This document shows positions 54,269 through 64,000 of a DNA stretch of 64,000 bases, one piece after another. Location of the stretch: positions 310,001 to 374,000 of the forward strand of contig SJRY01000075.1 of assembly GCA_011319805.1 (NCBI GenBank), read 5' to 3'. This stretch comes from Macrocybe gigantea. Lineage: Eukaryota > Basidiomycota > Agaricomycetes > Agaricales > Callistosporiaceae. A program made the position numbers and the translations under genes. Numbering within the stretch: the first letter of the stretch is position 1; each line of letters opens with the position of its first letter. The notes under the pieces are model-generated. The model was not told the origin of the DNA. It saw nothing but the letters and a program-made list of their open reading frames with translations, and made no database searches.

Positions 54269-57200
54269 TCACCCGCCGCCTGGATCCGGAATGAAAGCAC
54301 CTGCAGCCTTATTGGATGTCAGGTACTTAATGAACCAGTGACGCACAAAGGCGTCAAATTGGCGTTCAGTTGGCCTGTGCCAGTTACGGCACTGAGTCAT
54401 GACATGGACGGAGTCTTCAGCCCCTCGTCCGCAGAGCATAAATCGCTCTCGACAAAATTAAACCGTGCCCGATACGCATTGATTGGAGCATGGCCGCATG
54501 CGAGACGTGAACAGCGAGCATAAAGCTCATTGTCTGTCACTAACTTCATGAAGCCCATTCTCTTCCGAGAGGGGCGTTCATAAGAATTTGGCTTTCCTGC
54601 TTCGTGAAAACGAAATGTGGAAGCACCAATATATTTCTTGTTCCCAGAATTCTGGAACCAAGTGCTATGCATATCATCGTCAGCCTCCTTTCGAAGGCCA
54701 TCGGTGGTGTAGAGGGGACGAAGCCCCAGGGGAACGTCCAGGCTTCGAGCGAACTCGTGAGCCTCGACTTGTATTGCCCACTTCCATTTGGAAGGGACGT
54801 GCCAGAATTCAATCCGGCGCTGCTCGGATTCAGAGAGCCAAGCTTTCAGAGATGCACAGAGTGCAATAGAATGCGACTGCACAGAGTGGGGGTTGCAATC
54901 GATGATGCGATTGATTGCATTCATCGAATCTAAAAAGCACACGACAGAATTAACTCCATCTTGTGTGATAGCCTTTTGGATTGCCATTCGCAATCCAATA
55001 AGCTCAGCATCGTCGCTGGTTGCTTTACCAACCGGCTGACGAATTTCAGAAACCAGTCTGCCCTCACGATACACACGCGAAGCAGCAACAGACTGCTTTA
55101 AGGACACTTCTGCTTTTGTAGGCACGGAGCCATCACTACTCACATAAGAGCAATCATGCTGGGTCGAACACAGGGTAAGTGTTTGGTCCAGCGATGAGCG
55201 GTAAGCCTTGACCGAGTCCTCGTCTCGGCCAAGTAACTTATGGATCTCAAAGCGACTGCCAAACTCGTCGACAAGCCGCCTGCCCGGGTTATTTGCATCC
55301 GCAAAATAATCCGTGGTTAGAAAGAGTGGTGGTTTCAGATCCACCAAATCCTTGAGAGGGGACTTAAGCGCAGACCGCTGTCTGTCCGATAAAAAAGCGA
55401 GATTTCTCACTGTAGAAGGATCACCCCCAGCTGAGGCGGGCGTACTGATAGACCTGAGCGCATGTCTCAGGTTGGAATTGGCGAGACGGGCAGAGGACCC
55501 GACTTTCAGTCTTTTAATGAACTCGCCGATAGGTTCGACACAGGCCATCGTCTCCGCCGCACCCTCAGGAGTGGTGCGAAACTGACCATTGATCCAGATG
55601 CACGCTTTACGCTGCATTTGGCGCAGTTGTTTCAACAGTGCGACATTACGCATGCCATTGAAATTCCATAATACACAGCCGTACGTTGCGATCGGACGCG
55701 CGCACGACAAGTAGAGGATGCGTTTCTGTTGAGGAGATAAACCCCGGACAGAATTGCCCAACATTTGGAAGGCTCTGGCCGTAGTCAAGGCCTTCGTAGC
55801 GTAGAATCGAACATGCTCCTTAAAAGAAAGGCGTGTGTCCAAGAAGAAACCCAAGTATCGCCAAACGTTCTTGGGTCGAAGCGGGGTATTGCCCGTAAAT
55901 GGAGCAAATCCCAAGTCAATAGACGGACGAGGGTCTGCGTTATTGCGCGAAAAATGCTGTAATTCAGTCTTGTTATGTTCTACAACAAGCCCGAAGTCAG
56001 TGAAGAGGTTATGCACGGAGCATAAGCTCTCTGCAGTTTCGGAACATTGTCCGATGTGGACTTGGACTGAGCAATGATCAGTCCATCATCGACGAATGAC
56101 ATGATTACTGGCATATCACCAGCTTTCTGATATAATTTCAGCACCGGCGCTAAGTAAAGCGCTGACAATACTGGAGAGAGAGCAGAGCCTTGACCAACCC
56201 CAACGTCGGCGTCGAACTCTGGAGAGATGGCACTGCGCCAGGCATAGGAAGTCTTACGCCCAACGAGATACGATTCAAAGAACTTTGACACTTGTAGTGC
56301 AAAGCCTCCGTGTTGAAGAATCTTCACCAACATACGATGGTTGAGTGAAGGAAAATACTGAGCGACGTCGAAAGCGATGACACTCGTTTTGAATCCCTTA
56401 GACCACCCCTGACGGATGATATGGGTAAGGAAGACTCCAGCATCCTCAGTTGAGTTCTGACGGATGCCGCCGAACTGCTTCGGATCGAAGACAGCAAATT
56501 TGGTCGCTTCGTACTGCATACGTCGCGCTAGCATCTTCTCGACGAGCTTGCCGAGGGTATTCAAAAGCACAATCGGACGAAAGGCTTTCGGGGTGTCGTA
56601 TGCAGGTTTGCCAGGTTTCGGAATGATACCGACAAGCTCTGTTTGAAGTAAGAGGGCCAGTGCCCCAGATCTAAACATGCATTTGCAATGTTCAAGACAA
56701 ATGCAGCTACGTGAGGGAACTTCACCAGCTGTTTAACATGGCTCCAGGACAGATGATCTGGTCCTGGTGACGATGTATTGCTACAAGGCTCCAAGGACTC
56801 TCGGAGTTCTGTAGTAGAGAAAGGGACCCAGTCCCTCACCGGATGTGCTTCAAGGTCATTGAGGCAATCCAAATTAACTGCGCGATCAGACGCAGCATTA
56901 TAAGACTTATCAAGCGCATTCCAAAGCGCTTCGATAGAGTTACAAGGCTGTCCCTGGAAGAGATAGCTTCGTAGTCAGGCAAAGGTCTCTGTTTCGTCCA
57001 TGCAGCCAAATCCCATGGACGACGAGACTTTTCTGCAACTTCCCTGATCCGCTGGTCAAAGAAGGCGCGTTTAGCATCTTTGACAGCTCGCCGCCAGATG
57101 CGATGATCTCTTTCAGACCGGGTTTGTCTGAAAGTGTCAAGGTCTCGGAGCAGTGCTGGTTCCACCAGCCCTTACTCCGTTTTGAGAGCTTACATTCCTT

Positions 57201-58168
57201 AGAGTGAAGATGCCAGCTCGATCATGGCCTTCGATAGTGTCGACAAGACACTCTCGAGGTCGTTACTAGTCTCGATAGGGACAGTGTCCATTCCGAGAAG
57301 ATCACTAGCAATATCGGAGATAAACTCCGGCACGCTGTCCTTACTCAGCGTTTGTCTCCGGACGGATAGGTCTAGGAGAGGAACGTCCAATGCAAGTGAT
57401 AACGGAACATGGTCCGATGTCAACTTGAGTGCATCGATCATGCGAGGATGACAATCCCCACTATCAATGGGGATGAACATCAAGTCAATAACCGAGGGCC
57501 GAAGCTCGGGGTTATGTGAAATGAAGGTCGGCCCAGGATTGCTAGGTTCCGACCATTCCAGACCGAGGTCAAGAGCTGCGTTACACAGCATCTCCCCTCG
57601 AGAACGCTGCGAATTATGAACTCTATCCCAGAGTTCATAATGACAATTGAAATCCCCTCCGAGATAGACTAAGTTGGGGAAGTCGGGACGCTCAGCACAG
57701 TCATGCAGAAGACGAATCGCGCTAGCATCTACATCAGAGTAGGCGTTAGCGAGAAAGAGTGGCTCGCCAGGGGTGGCGAAGCTAACAATCATAAGATCGC
57801 GACTATCAACTAGGTCACGACGAAGGGATGGACGCAGGCGACGAAGCCTGTTATGTACATAGGCCATAACCCGGGAGGTCCTCGAGAGATGACCGGCGAA
57901 CGATGCAGGTCCAATCCGGATGAGTGGGACCTCCGATTACTGCCTCGCCCTCAACATTGTGGGCAGATGGGGCATGTCTTATGAAATTCCAAGCGGGTTC
58001 TTGGAAAAACAGAATATCATAATCCTCTCCAAGAGTGGAGAGGAGCATGTCCATATGTACATATTTTCTATTTACGTTCTGAGAGAAAATACGAAAAGAA
58101 GAAATCAATGAGCGCCCCCCTGAGCCAGGGACCACAGCCGGAGCTGTGCTACCCGAGGAGACACTCAT
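54269..58168 (-). pseudogene. LINE-G ORF2, several single-base frameshifts
   Basis: MSVSSGSTAPAVVPGSGG at 58168. The endonuclease motifs FFQEPAW, GGDFNCHYELWD, VIDLMF and LTSDH are intact. RT has IAFDVAQYFPSLNH, GVGQGSALSP and FVDD. RNase H has SSDGSVPTKAE, DDAELIGL, FLDSMNAI and VEAHE. The C-terminal zinc region is frameshifted near 54420. The frame changes near 57870, 57200, 57130, 56960, 56630 and 56020, each consistent with a gain or loss of one or two bases, while premature stops by point mutation are nearly absent. The family stop lies at 54269-54271 (PDPGGG*). Confidence 0.88.
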
Positions 58169-60020
58169 GATGCGTCGGCCTCCGCATTACGCTGCGGGGA
58201 GGCATTAGGGTAATTGTTACCTGATCGCTTACGATCACGCACCAGTTTGTAATGTTCTTTGATCCAATCAGATCAAAGCGATTTTTCCAGAAGGGACACT
58301 TCCGGTCGTCAGTAGAGTGGTCTCGACCGCAGCTGAGACACTTCGGAGGATGGGGACAGGGCTGGCCCGCCGGAGTAGCCTCGCGAGGAGGGTTAGCCTT
58401 GGGTCGAGCCTTGCAGCAAGACGCCAAGGTGCGATGGTGTTCCTTTCTGTGAGATTCCCCACAGATCGGACAGCGGAGAGATTGCTGGTTGCACTTCAAA
58501 GCAGAGTGCCCCCAGCGCCAGCATCGTTCGCAAAGAGGAACTCCCGGCGAAGAGAGAGCGGCCTTGAATCGGCAACGCCAATTCCTGACCATAACTGTAC
58601 AATTGTCCAGAGCCTTTACGTTCTGGCCAGTTGACGTGTCTTCGATGTTGAACCAGACGGTTGCAGTATCGGAATTCTTGGAGTTGCGCATGACACGCGG
58701 TACCCCAACGAGAGTAATGAGATCCGAGAAGGAAGAGTCCGGAGAATCTCGTAAGCCTGCCGGGCAGTGATAATGCTACCATCGGCGTTGAAATAGGGCA
58801 CGTCGAGCAGTTTCAAATAAGAAACGCTCGTCGGGATTGCGAGCTCGACAGTAGATCCTGCCGGAGCACAGCGGAGAGCGCCTCACGCAAAATGCTGAGG
58901 TCTTTCGGAGAAGCCACCCTCGTCATCAGACAAGAGAACGAGGAGGCGGAATGATCCTGGATAGATTCGCATCGAATCCAGGATTTACCAGTGGTCAACG
59001 CCCTATTAAGGGCATTAAGGAGAGCTCCGGCAGCAACAGAATCACTGTCAGCCGGAAAAGAGTAACTAACCCGGACGTTACGACGGGATGGTCCGTGAGA
59101 CGTGGACTTCGCCTTCTTCTTAGGTGGTCCAGACGGCTCCCCAGTTGCTTCCTTTTGCAAGGAGACAATCTTCTCTGCGGGGAGGTGTGGGAATGTCTTT
59201 GCCAGGGCTACAATAGCCTCGGCAGGAGTGTTGGCCGGTTGGGCCAAGGCTTGCGCATAGGAGCGCTTAGCGGACGATGGGCGAGTAGCCCTATTGACCG
59301 GAGGAGGCGGTCCACGTCCAGGAGTCCGGGAACGAGATCGCGTACGAGGGGGTGGGGGAGGGCGGTTTGGGTTCCGAGCCGGTCTCGGAGGCGGGGCGCC
59401 CTGGTTCGAACGTGAGTCCTCCGGTCGCACTGTACCAGAGGGGGAGTGGTGAGTGGCGGGATCGACAAAGCGAGTTGATTTCCTGCGCGAGGGAAGATGC
59501 GCATTTACAATACTCTGTAAGCGCGCTCCGAGTTCATGCTGAGGTCCCTGGAGAGTAGGGACGGAGAACATGTTAACATCGCCCGCAGTAGCGACCAAGG
59601 CCGCAATACCCTCAGCGATGGCATACTGGTATCCCGCCGGGATGGAGACGGATGCTTTGCCGACCTTGAGGATCCAATCCTTAAGGGCGGCGAGAGATTC
59701 GGTGGCGGCCTTCGCTTCACCGTGAAGGAACCGATGCCCTTCAGGAAAGATCGCAATACCGATAGCATTGTCGTTATAAGCTGCCTCCGTGGACAGCATC
59801 GATGGAGAAGGAGGAACGGGGGGTTCGGTAGACCCAGTCCGATTCGAGGGGCCAGCATCGTCGGTATCCATCAAACCGTCGCCGCCTTGGAAGAGAAGGC
59901 TCCTGTCCCCCGAGGGGGAAGGAGCGGGGGTCGAGAGGGGCCTGAGGGGGTCCGCCCAGGGTGCGGATTTAGCGGTGGAGGCCCACCGCTGCCAACAATG
60001 TTGAGCGGATCGTCGCTCAT
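58165..60020 (-). pseudogene. LINE-G ORF1, frameshifted
   Basis: ATG at 60020 (MSDDPLNIVGSGG). A frameshift occurs in the C/G runs near 59930, giving frame 59874 (MDTDDAGPSNRTG) that runs 353 residues to 58813. One base is missing near 58880 (EAALRCAP becomes EALSAVLR) and another near 58740. The zinc-knuckle frame is 58691-58149 (CERCWRWGHSALKC, CPICGESH, CLSCGRDHSTDDRKC). A further slip near 58268 alters the C-terminus. The stop 58165-58167 overlaps the ORF2 ATG. Confidence 0.85.
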
Positions 60021-60210
60021 TGAAAAACTCTAATAAATCGGTGGATTTTCAGCCGATTTTCGCGATTTTAAAAAAAGGGGGTGCTCAGGGATGTGGGTAT
60101 CCGGATCTGCAACCTGATCAAAGATCGTCCCAAGTGTTGTCGCTGTAGAACGAGGAGTGCGATTTGTGAGAGTTGTTTACAGTTGTTTACAAGTGGGGGT
60201 TGTGGAGAAA
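60021..60210 (-). promoter_or_regulatory. LINE 5' UTR, likely internal promoter
   Basis: Minus strand from TTTCTCCACAACCCCCAC to the ORF1 ATG. The related 61613-61807 (LINE-I), 60793-60986 (LINE-H) and 45704-45512 (LINE-E) share TTGTAAACAA-type repeats, TCTTGAGCAC and GAAAATCRGCTGAAAAT. Full-length LINEs carry their promoter here; no clear box was identified. Confidence 0.5.
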
Positions 60211-60792
60211 GAAGCGCTCTGGAATGCACTTGATAAGTCTCATAATGCTGCGTCTGATCGCGCAGTCAATTTGGATTGCCTCAATGATCTTGAGGCACAT
60301 CCGATGTGGGACTGGGTTCCGTTCTCTGCTACAGAACTCCGAGAATCCTTGGAACCTTGTAGCAACACCTCGGCACCAGGACCAGATCATCTATCCTGGA
60401 ACCATGTCAAACAGCTGGTGAAATTCCTCACGTAGCTACATTTGTCTTAAACATTGCAAATGCATGTCTAGATCTGGGCCATTGGCCCTCCTACTTTAAG
60501 CAGAGCTTGTCGGTGATCATTCCGAAACCTGGCAAACCTGCATATGACACCCCAAAAGCCTTTCATCTGATCGTGCTTTTGAATACACTCGGCAAGCTTG
60601 TCAAGAAAATGCTGGCACGACGTATACAATATGAAGCAACTAAATTTGCTATTTTCGATCCGAAACAGTTTGGCGGCATCCGGCAGAACTCAACTGAGGA
60701 CACGGGTGTCTTTCTTACCCATATCATCTGCCAGGGATGGTCTAAAGGATTCAAAACAAGCGTCATTGCTTTTGATGTCGCTCAATATACAG

Positions 60793-61612
60793 GCTTCTCT
60801 CTCCGCAACGCCCATTTGTAAACAAGTGTAAACAACCCTCCTCATCGTCGTCTTTGTTCTACACCAGCATCAACTGGGCTGATCATGTATCAAGTTGCAA
60901 ACCCGAGTTCCTAACACTCTTGAGCCCTTCCATCTCCTATATTGCGAAAATCAGCTGAAAATCAACCGGTCTACTAGAGGTTTTTGATGAGCGATGATCC
61001 GCTCAACATGGTTGGCAGCGGCGGTCATGCACCGCTCAACCCGCACCCAGAACGGCCTACTGCTGGCCCATCCTGCTCCCCTGCTCCCTCCTCCCCCATG
61101 GGGAATGCGAGCCTTCTCTTCCAAGGTGGTGACGGTCTCATGAATACTGACGACACCAACCCCTCGAATGCAGGAGGGCCTACCGCACCCTCTGCCCCCC
61201 CTCTCCGTCGATCCTGTCCACTGAGGCAGCATACAATGACAATGCTATCAGCATCACGATCTTCCCCAAAGGGGATCGGTTCCTTCACGGTGAAGCTAAG
61301 GCCGCAGCCGAATCTCTCGCCACTCTCAAGGCCTGGATCTTGAAGGTCAGCTCTTCCTCCATCTCTATTCCGGCAGGATACCAGTACACCATCACTGAGG
61401 GCATTGCGACTTTGGTCAGCAGTGCAGGCGACATTAATATGTTCTCCGTCTCCATGCTTGATGGACCCCAACACCCCTTGGGCAGGCGTCTACAAGAAAT
61501 TGTCAATGCCCACCTTCCCGCTCATGGAAAGGCGACTCGGTTCGCTGACCCTCACACCTCTCCTTCGGGCACTGTATGTCCTGAAGACTCCCGCTCGAAC
61601 CGAGGTCGTCGC
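60793..61612 (+). mobile_element. LINE-H, 5' part (subfamily I), inserted in LINE-F
   Basis: Full 5' end (CTTCTCTCTCCGCAACGCC), 5' UTR and the first third of ORF1, cut at 61612 by LINE-I. Its own 3' part is not in this window and is probably displaced to the right. Confidence 0.85.
60987..61612 (+). pseudogene. LINE-H ORF1 N-terminal part
   Basis: ATG 60987 (MSDDPLNMVGSGGHAPLNPHPERPTAGPS). A frame change occurs near 61205 in a C run (PSAPPLRR, then the STEAAYND frame). From 61340 the frame reads KVSSSSISIPAGYQYTITEGIATLVSSAGDINMFSVSML to PEDSRSNRG. It ends where LINE-I starts. It supplies the N-terminal sequence that is missing in LINE-A. Confidence 0.82.
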
Positions 61613-61807
61613 TTCTCTTTCCACAACCCCCACTTGTAAACAACTGTAAACAACTCTCACAAATCGCACTCCTCGTTCTACGGCGACAACACTTGGGACG
61701 ATCTTTGATCAGGTTGCAGATCCGGATACCTATATCCTTGAGCACTCCCCGTTCTTAAAATCGCGAAAATCGGCTGAAAATCCACCGATTTATTAGAGTT
61801 TTTCAAT

Positions 61808-63665
61808 GAGCGACGATCCGCTCAACATTGTTGGCAGTGGTGGGCCTCCACCGCTAAATCCGCACCCTGGGCGGACCCCCTCAGGCCCCTCTCGACCCCA
61901 CCACTCCTTCCCCCTCGGGGGATAGGAGCCTTCTCTTCCAAGGCGGCGACGGTTTAATGGATACCGACGACGCTGGTCCCTCGAATCGGACTGGGTCTAC
62001 CGAACCCCCCGTTCCTCCATCTCCGTCAATGCTGTCCACGGAGGCAGCTTATAACGACAATTCTATCGGTATTGCGATCTTTCTGGAAGGGCATCGGTTC
62101 CTTCATGGTGAAGCAAAGGCCGCCACCGAGTCCCTCGCCGCCCTTAGGATTGGATCCTCAAGGTCAGCAAAGCATCTGTCTCCATCCCGGCGGGCTACCA
62201 GTATGCCATCGCTGAGGGTATTGCGGCCTTGGTCGCTACTGCTGGCGATGTTAACATGTTCTCCGTCCTTACTCTTCAGGGACCTCAGCATGAACTCGGA
62301 GCGCGCTTGCAGAGTATTGTAAATGCGCACCTTCCCTCGCGCGGGAAATCAACTCGCTTTGCTGATCCCGCCACTCACCACTCCCCCTCTGGTACAGTGC
62401 GACCGGAGGACTCACGTTCGAACCAGGGCGCCCCGCCTCCGAGACCAGCTCGGAACCCAAACCGCCCTCCTCTACCCCCTCGCACGTGATCTCGTTTCCG
62501 GACTCCTGGACGTGGACCGCCTCCTCCGGTCAATAGGGCTACTCGCCCATCTTCCGGTAAGCGCTCCTATGCGCAAGCCCTGGCCCAACTGGCCAACACT
62601 CCTGCCGAGGCTATTGTAGCCCTGGCAAAGACATTCCCACACCTCCCCGCAGAGAAGATTGTCTCCTTGCAAAAGGAAGCAACCGGGGAGCCGTCTGGAC
62701 CACCTAAGAAGAAGGCGAAGTCCACTTCTCATGGACCGTCCCGTCGTAACGTCCGGGTCAGCTACTCTTTTCCGGCTGACAACGATTCTGTTGCCGCCGG
62801 AGCTCTCCTTAATGCCCTTAATAGGGCGTTGACCACTGGTAAGTCCTGGATTCGATGCGAATCTATCCAGGATCATTCTGCCTCCTCGTTCTCTTGCTTG
62901 ATGACGAGGGTGGCTTCTCCGAAAGACCTCAGCATTTTGCGTGAGGCCGCTCTCCGCTGTGCTCCGGCAGGATCTACTGTTGAGCTCGCAATCCCGACGA
63001 GCATTTCTTATTTGAAACTGCTCGATGTTCCCTATTTCAATGCTAATGGTAGCATTATCACTGCCCGGCAGGCTTACGAGATTCTTCGAGACTCTTCCTT
63101 CTCAGATCTCATTACTCTCGTTGGGGTACCGCGTGTCATGCGCAACTCCAAGAATTCCGATACTGCAACCGTCTGGTTCAACATTGAAGACACGTCAACT
63201 GGCCAGAACGTAAAGGCTCTGGACAATTGTACAGTTATGGTCAGGAATTGGCGTTGCCGATTCAAGGCCGCTCTCTCTTCATCAGGAGTTCCTCTTTGCG
63301 AACGCTGCTGGCGCTGGGGGCACTCTGCATTGAAGTGCAACCAGCAATCTCTCCGCTGCCCGATCTGTGGGGAATCTCACAGAAAGGAACACCATCGCAC
63401 CCTGGCGTCTTGCTGCAAGGCTCGACCCAAGGCTAACCCTCCTTGCGAGGCTACTCCGGCAGGCCAGCCCTGCCCTCATCCTCCTAAGTGTCTCAGCTGC
63501 AGCCGAGACCACTCCACCGATGACCGGAAGTGTCCCTTCTGGAAAAATCGCTTTGATCCAGATTGGATCAAGGAACACTATAGGCTGGTACGTGATCGCA
63601 AACGATCAGGTAGCAATCATCCTAATGCCTCCCCGCAGCATAATGCGGAGGCCGATGCATCATGA
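61808..63665 (+). pseudogene. LINE-I ORF1, nearly complete
   Basis: ATG 61808 (MSDDPLNIVGSGGPPPLNPHPG). Frame changes near 61915 and 62146 (loss of an A in ALKDW). From 62229 one frame continues to TGA 63663-63665, with a single TGA at 62487 (PPRTXSRF; CGA in relatives). It contains the coiled or helical middle (SYAQALAQLANTPAEAIVALAKTF), a basic KKKAKSTSHGPSRRN, and three zinc clusters: CERCWRWGHSALKC, CPICGESHRKEHH and CLSCSRDHSTDDRKC. With two or three small corrections in sequence reading it would be close to intact; this may be sequencing error. Confidence 0.85.
63662..63665 (+). promoter_or_regulatory. ATGA overlap linking ORF1 stop and ORF2 start
   Basis: ORF2 ATG 63662-63664 and ORF1 TGA 63663-63665. 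The same four-base overlap occurs at 7182-7185, 43661-43664 and 58165-58168 (minus) and at 52609-52612 (plus). It points to termination-reinitiation as the way ORF2 is translated. Confidence 0.8.
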
Positions 63666-64000
63666 GTGTCTCCTCGGGTAGCACAGCCTCGGCTGTGGTC
63701 CCCGGTTCAAGGGATGCTCATTGATTTCTTCTTTTCGTATTTTCTCTCAGAACGTAAATAGAAAATATGTACATATGGACATGCTCCTCTCTACTCTTGG
63801 AGAGGATTATGACATTTTGTTTTTCCAAGAGCCCGCTTGGAATCTCATAAGACATGCCCCATCTGCCCACAATGTTGAGGGCGAGGCAGTAATCGGAGGT
63901 CCCACTCATCCGGATTGGACCTGCATCGTTCGCAGATCATCTCTCGAGGACCCTCCTCGAGTCATGGCCTATGTACATAATAGGCTTCGTCGCCTACGTC
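63662..64000 (+). pseudogene. LINE-I ORF2 start, truncated by window edge
   Basis: ATG 63662 (MSVSSGSTASAVVPG). One base is missing near 63712, after which the frame continues with SFRIFSQNVNRKYVHMDMLLSTLGEDYDILFFQEPAWN to the end of the window. Endonuclease N-terminus only. Confidence 0.8.

Larger units (their letters stand above)
53871..60210 (-). mobile_element. LINE-G, complete 6.34-kb LINE with a 16-20 bp TSD
   Basis: Full-length subfamily II copy: 5' UTR 60210-60021, ORF1 60020-58165, ORF2 58168-54269, 3' UTR and A tail (T run 53871-53890). It is flanked by GAAGCGCTCTGGAATGCACT at 53851-53870 and 60211-60230. The first four bases might also be part of the element end. It was inserted into ORF2 of LINE-F. 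It defines the element: about 190 bp 5' UTR, ORF1 about 618 codons, ORF2 about 1,300 codons, about 400 bp 3' UTR with tail. Confidence 0.93.
52609..60792 (+). pseudogene. LINE-F ORF2, split by LINE-G and cut by LINE-H
   Basis: MSVSSGSEALAVVPG with the endonuclease up to 53421 (FFQEPAWN, GGDFNCHYELWD, IIDLMF, LTSDHAP). TGA 53419 and TGA 53767 (TGG in relatives, PWDLAAW) interrupt the same frame. At 53870 LINE-G splits the codons of IEALWNAL. After it, the frame goes on from 60231 (DKSHNAASDRAVNLDCLND). One C is missing near 60428 (VKFLT in place of VKFPH), then MSVIIPKPGKPAYDTPKAF to IAFDVAQY at 60790, where LINE-H begins. The RT catalytic part and RNase H are absent from the window. Confidence 0.85.
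61613..64000 (+). mobile_element. LINE-I, 5' part (subfamily II), runs off the window
   Basis: 5' end TTCTCTTTCCACAACCCCCAC, 5' UTR, ORF1 and the start of ORF2. Inserted in ORF1 of LINE-H. Very similar to LINE-G; CpG-rich and hence young. Confidence 0.88.

Overview
The window is a transposon graveyard from a fungal genome, most likely an agaricomycete basidiomycete. The evidence for that is a decayed gene of the CxC5/CxC6 cysteine-cluster type that accompanies KDZ transposases at the left end, chromodomain Ty3/gypsy elements, Ty1/copia elements and a Tad/R1-like LINE family. CpG-type decay (CGA codons turned into TGA) marks many copies. No intact host gene was found. The species cannot be named from this sequence.

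Layout: 138-2250 KDZ-associated pseudogene; 2335-2800 degenerate repeat with a Pol III-like box pair; 2831-8860 LINE-A (minus); 8861-9201 copia LTR; 9239-10446 tRNA-headed element with a LINE tail (minus); 10447-16116 copia-1 (plus, 5' truncated), whose 3' LTR is split by a tRNA-head/LINE chimera at 12838-15815; 16143-18198 LINE-C with a nested LINE 3' end; 18199-21261 plus 34717-35428 gypsy-1a (minus), split by gypsy-1b (21262-34711, plus, TSD CAGAG), which itself carries a copia solo LTR and gypsy-2 (26255-32714, minus); 35429-39296 AT-rich DNA with LTR, tRNA-headed and LINE remnants; 39297-45704 LINE-E (minus); 45705-46164 LINE relic; 46165-51064 copia-2 (minus) with a 227-bp LTR-like insert carrying a tRNA-like sequence; 51065-64000 a nest of LINE copies F, G, H and I.

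How the parts work: the LINEs encode ORF1 (three zinc knuckles) and ORF2 (AP endonuclease, RT, RNase H, C-terminal zinc motif), joined by an ATGA stop/start overlap in all five copies where it can be seen. LINE-type retrotransposition also appears to have mobilised tRNA-headed RNAs, giving chimeras with full tRNA-like 5' heads and LINE 3' ends. Both gypsy families have a primer site complementary to their own predicted mRNA 5' end, as in Tf1/sushi self-priming. The copia elements have a primer site matching the anticodon arm of initiator tRNA-Met. Most reading frames are broken, either by C-to-T/G-to-A transitions (older copies) or by single-base indels (younger copies).
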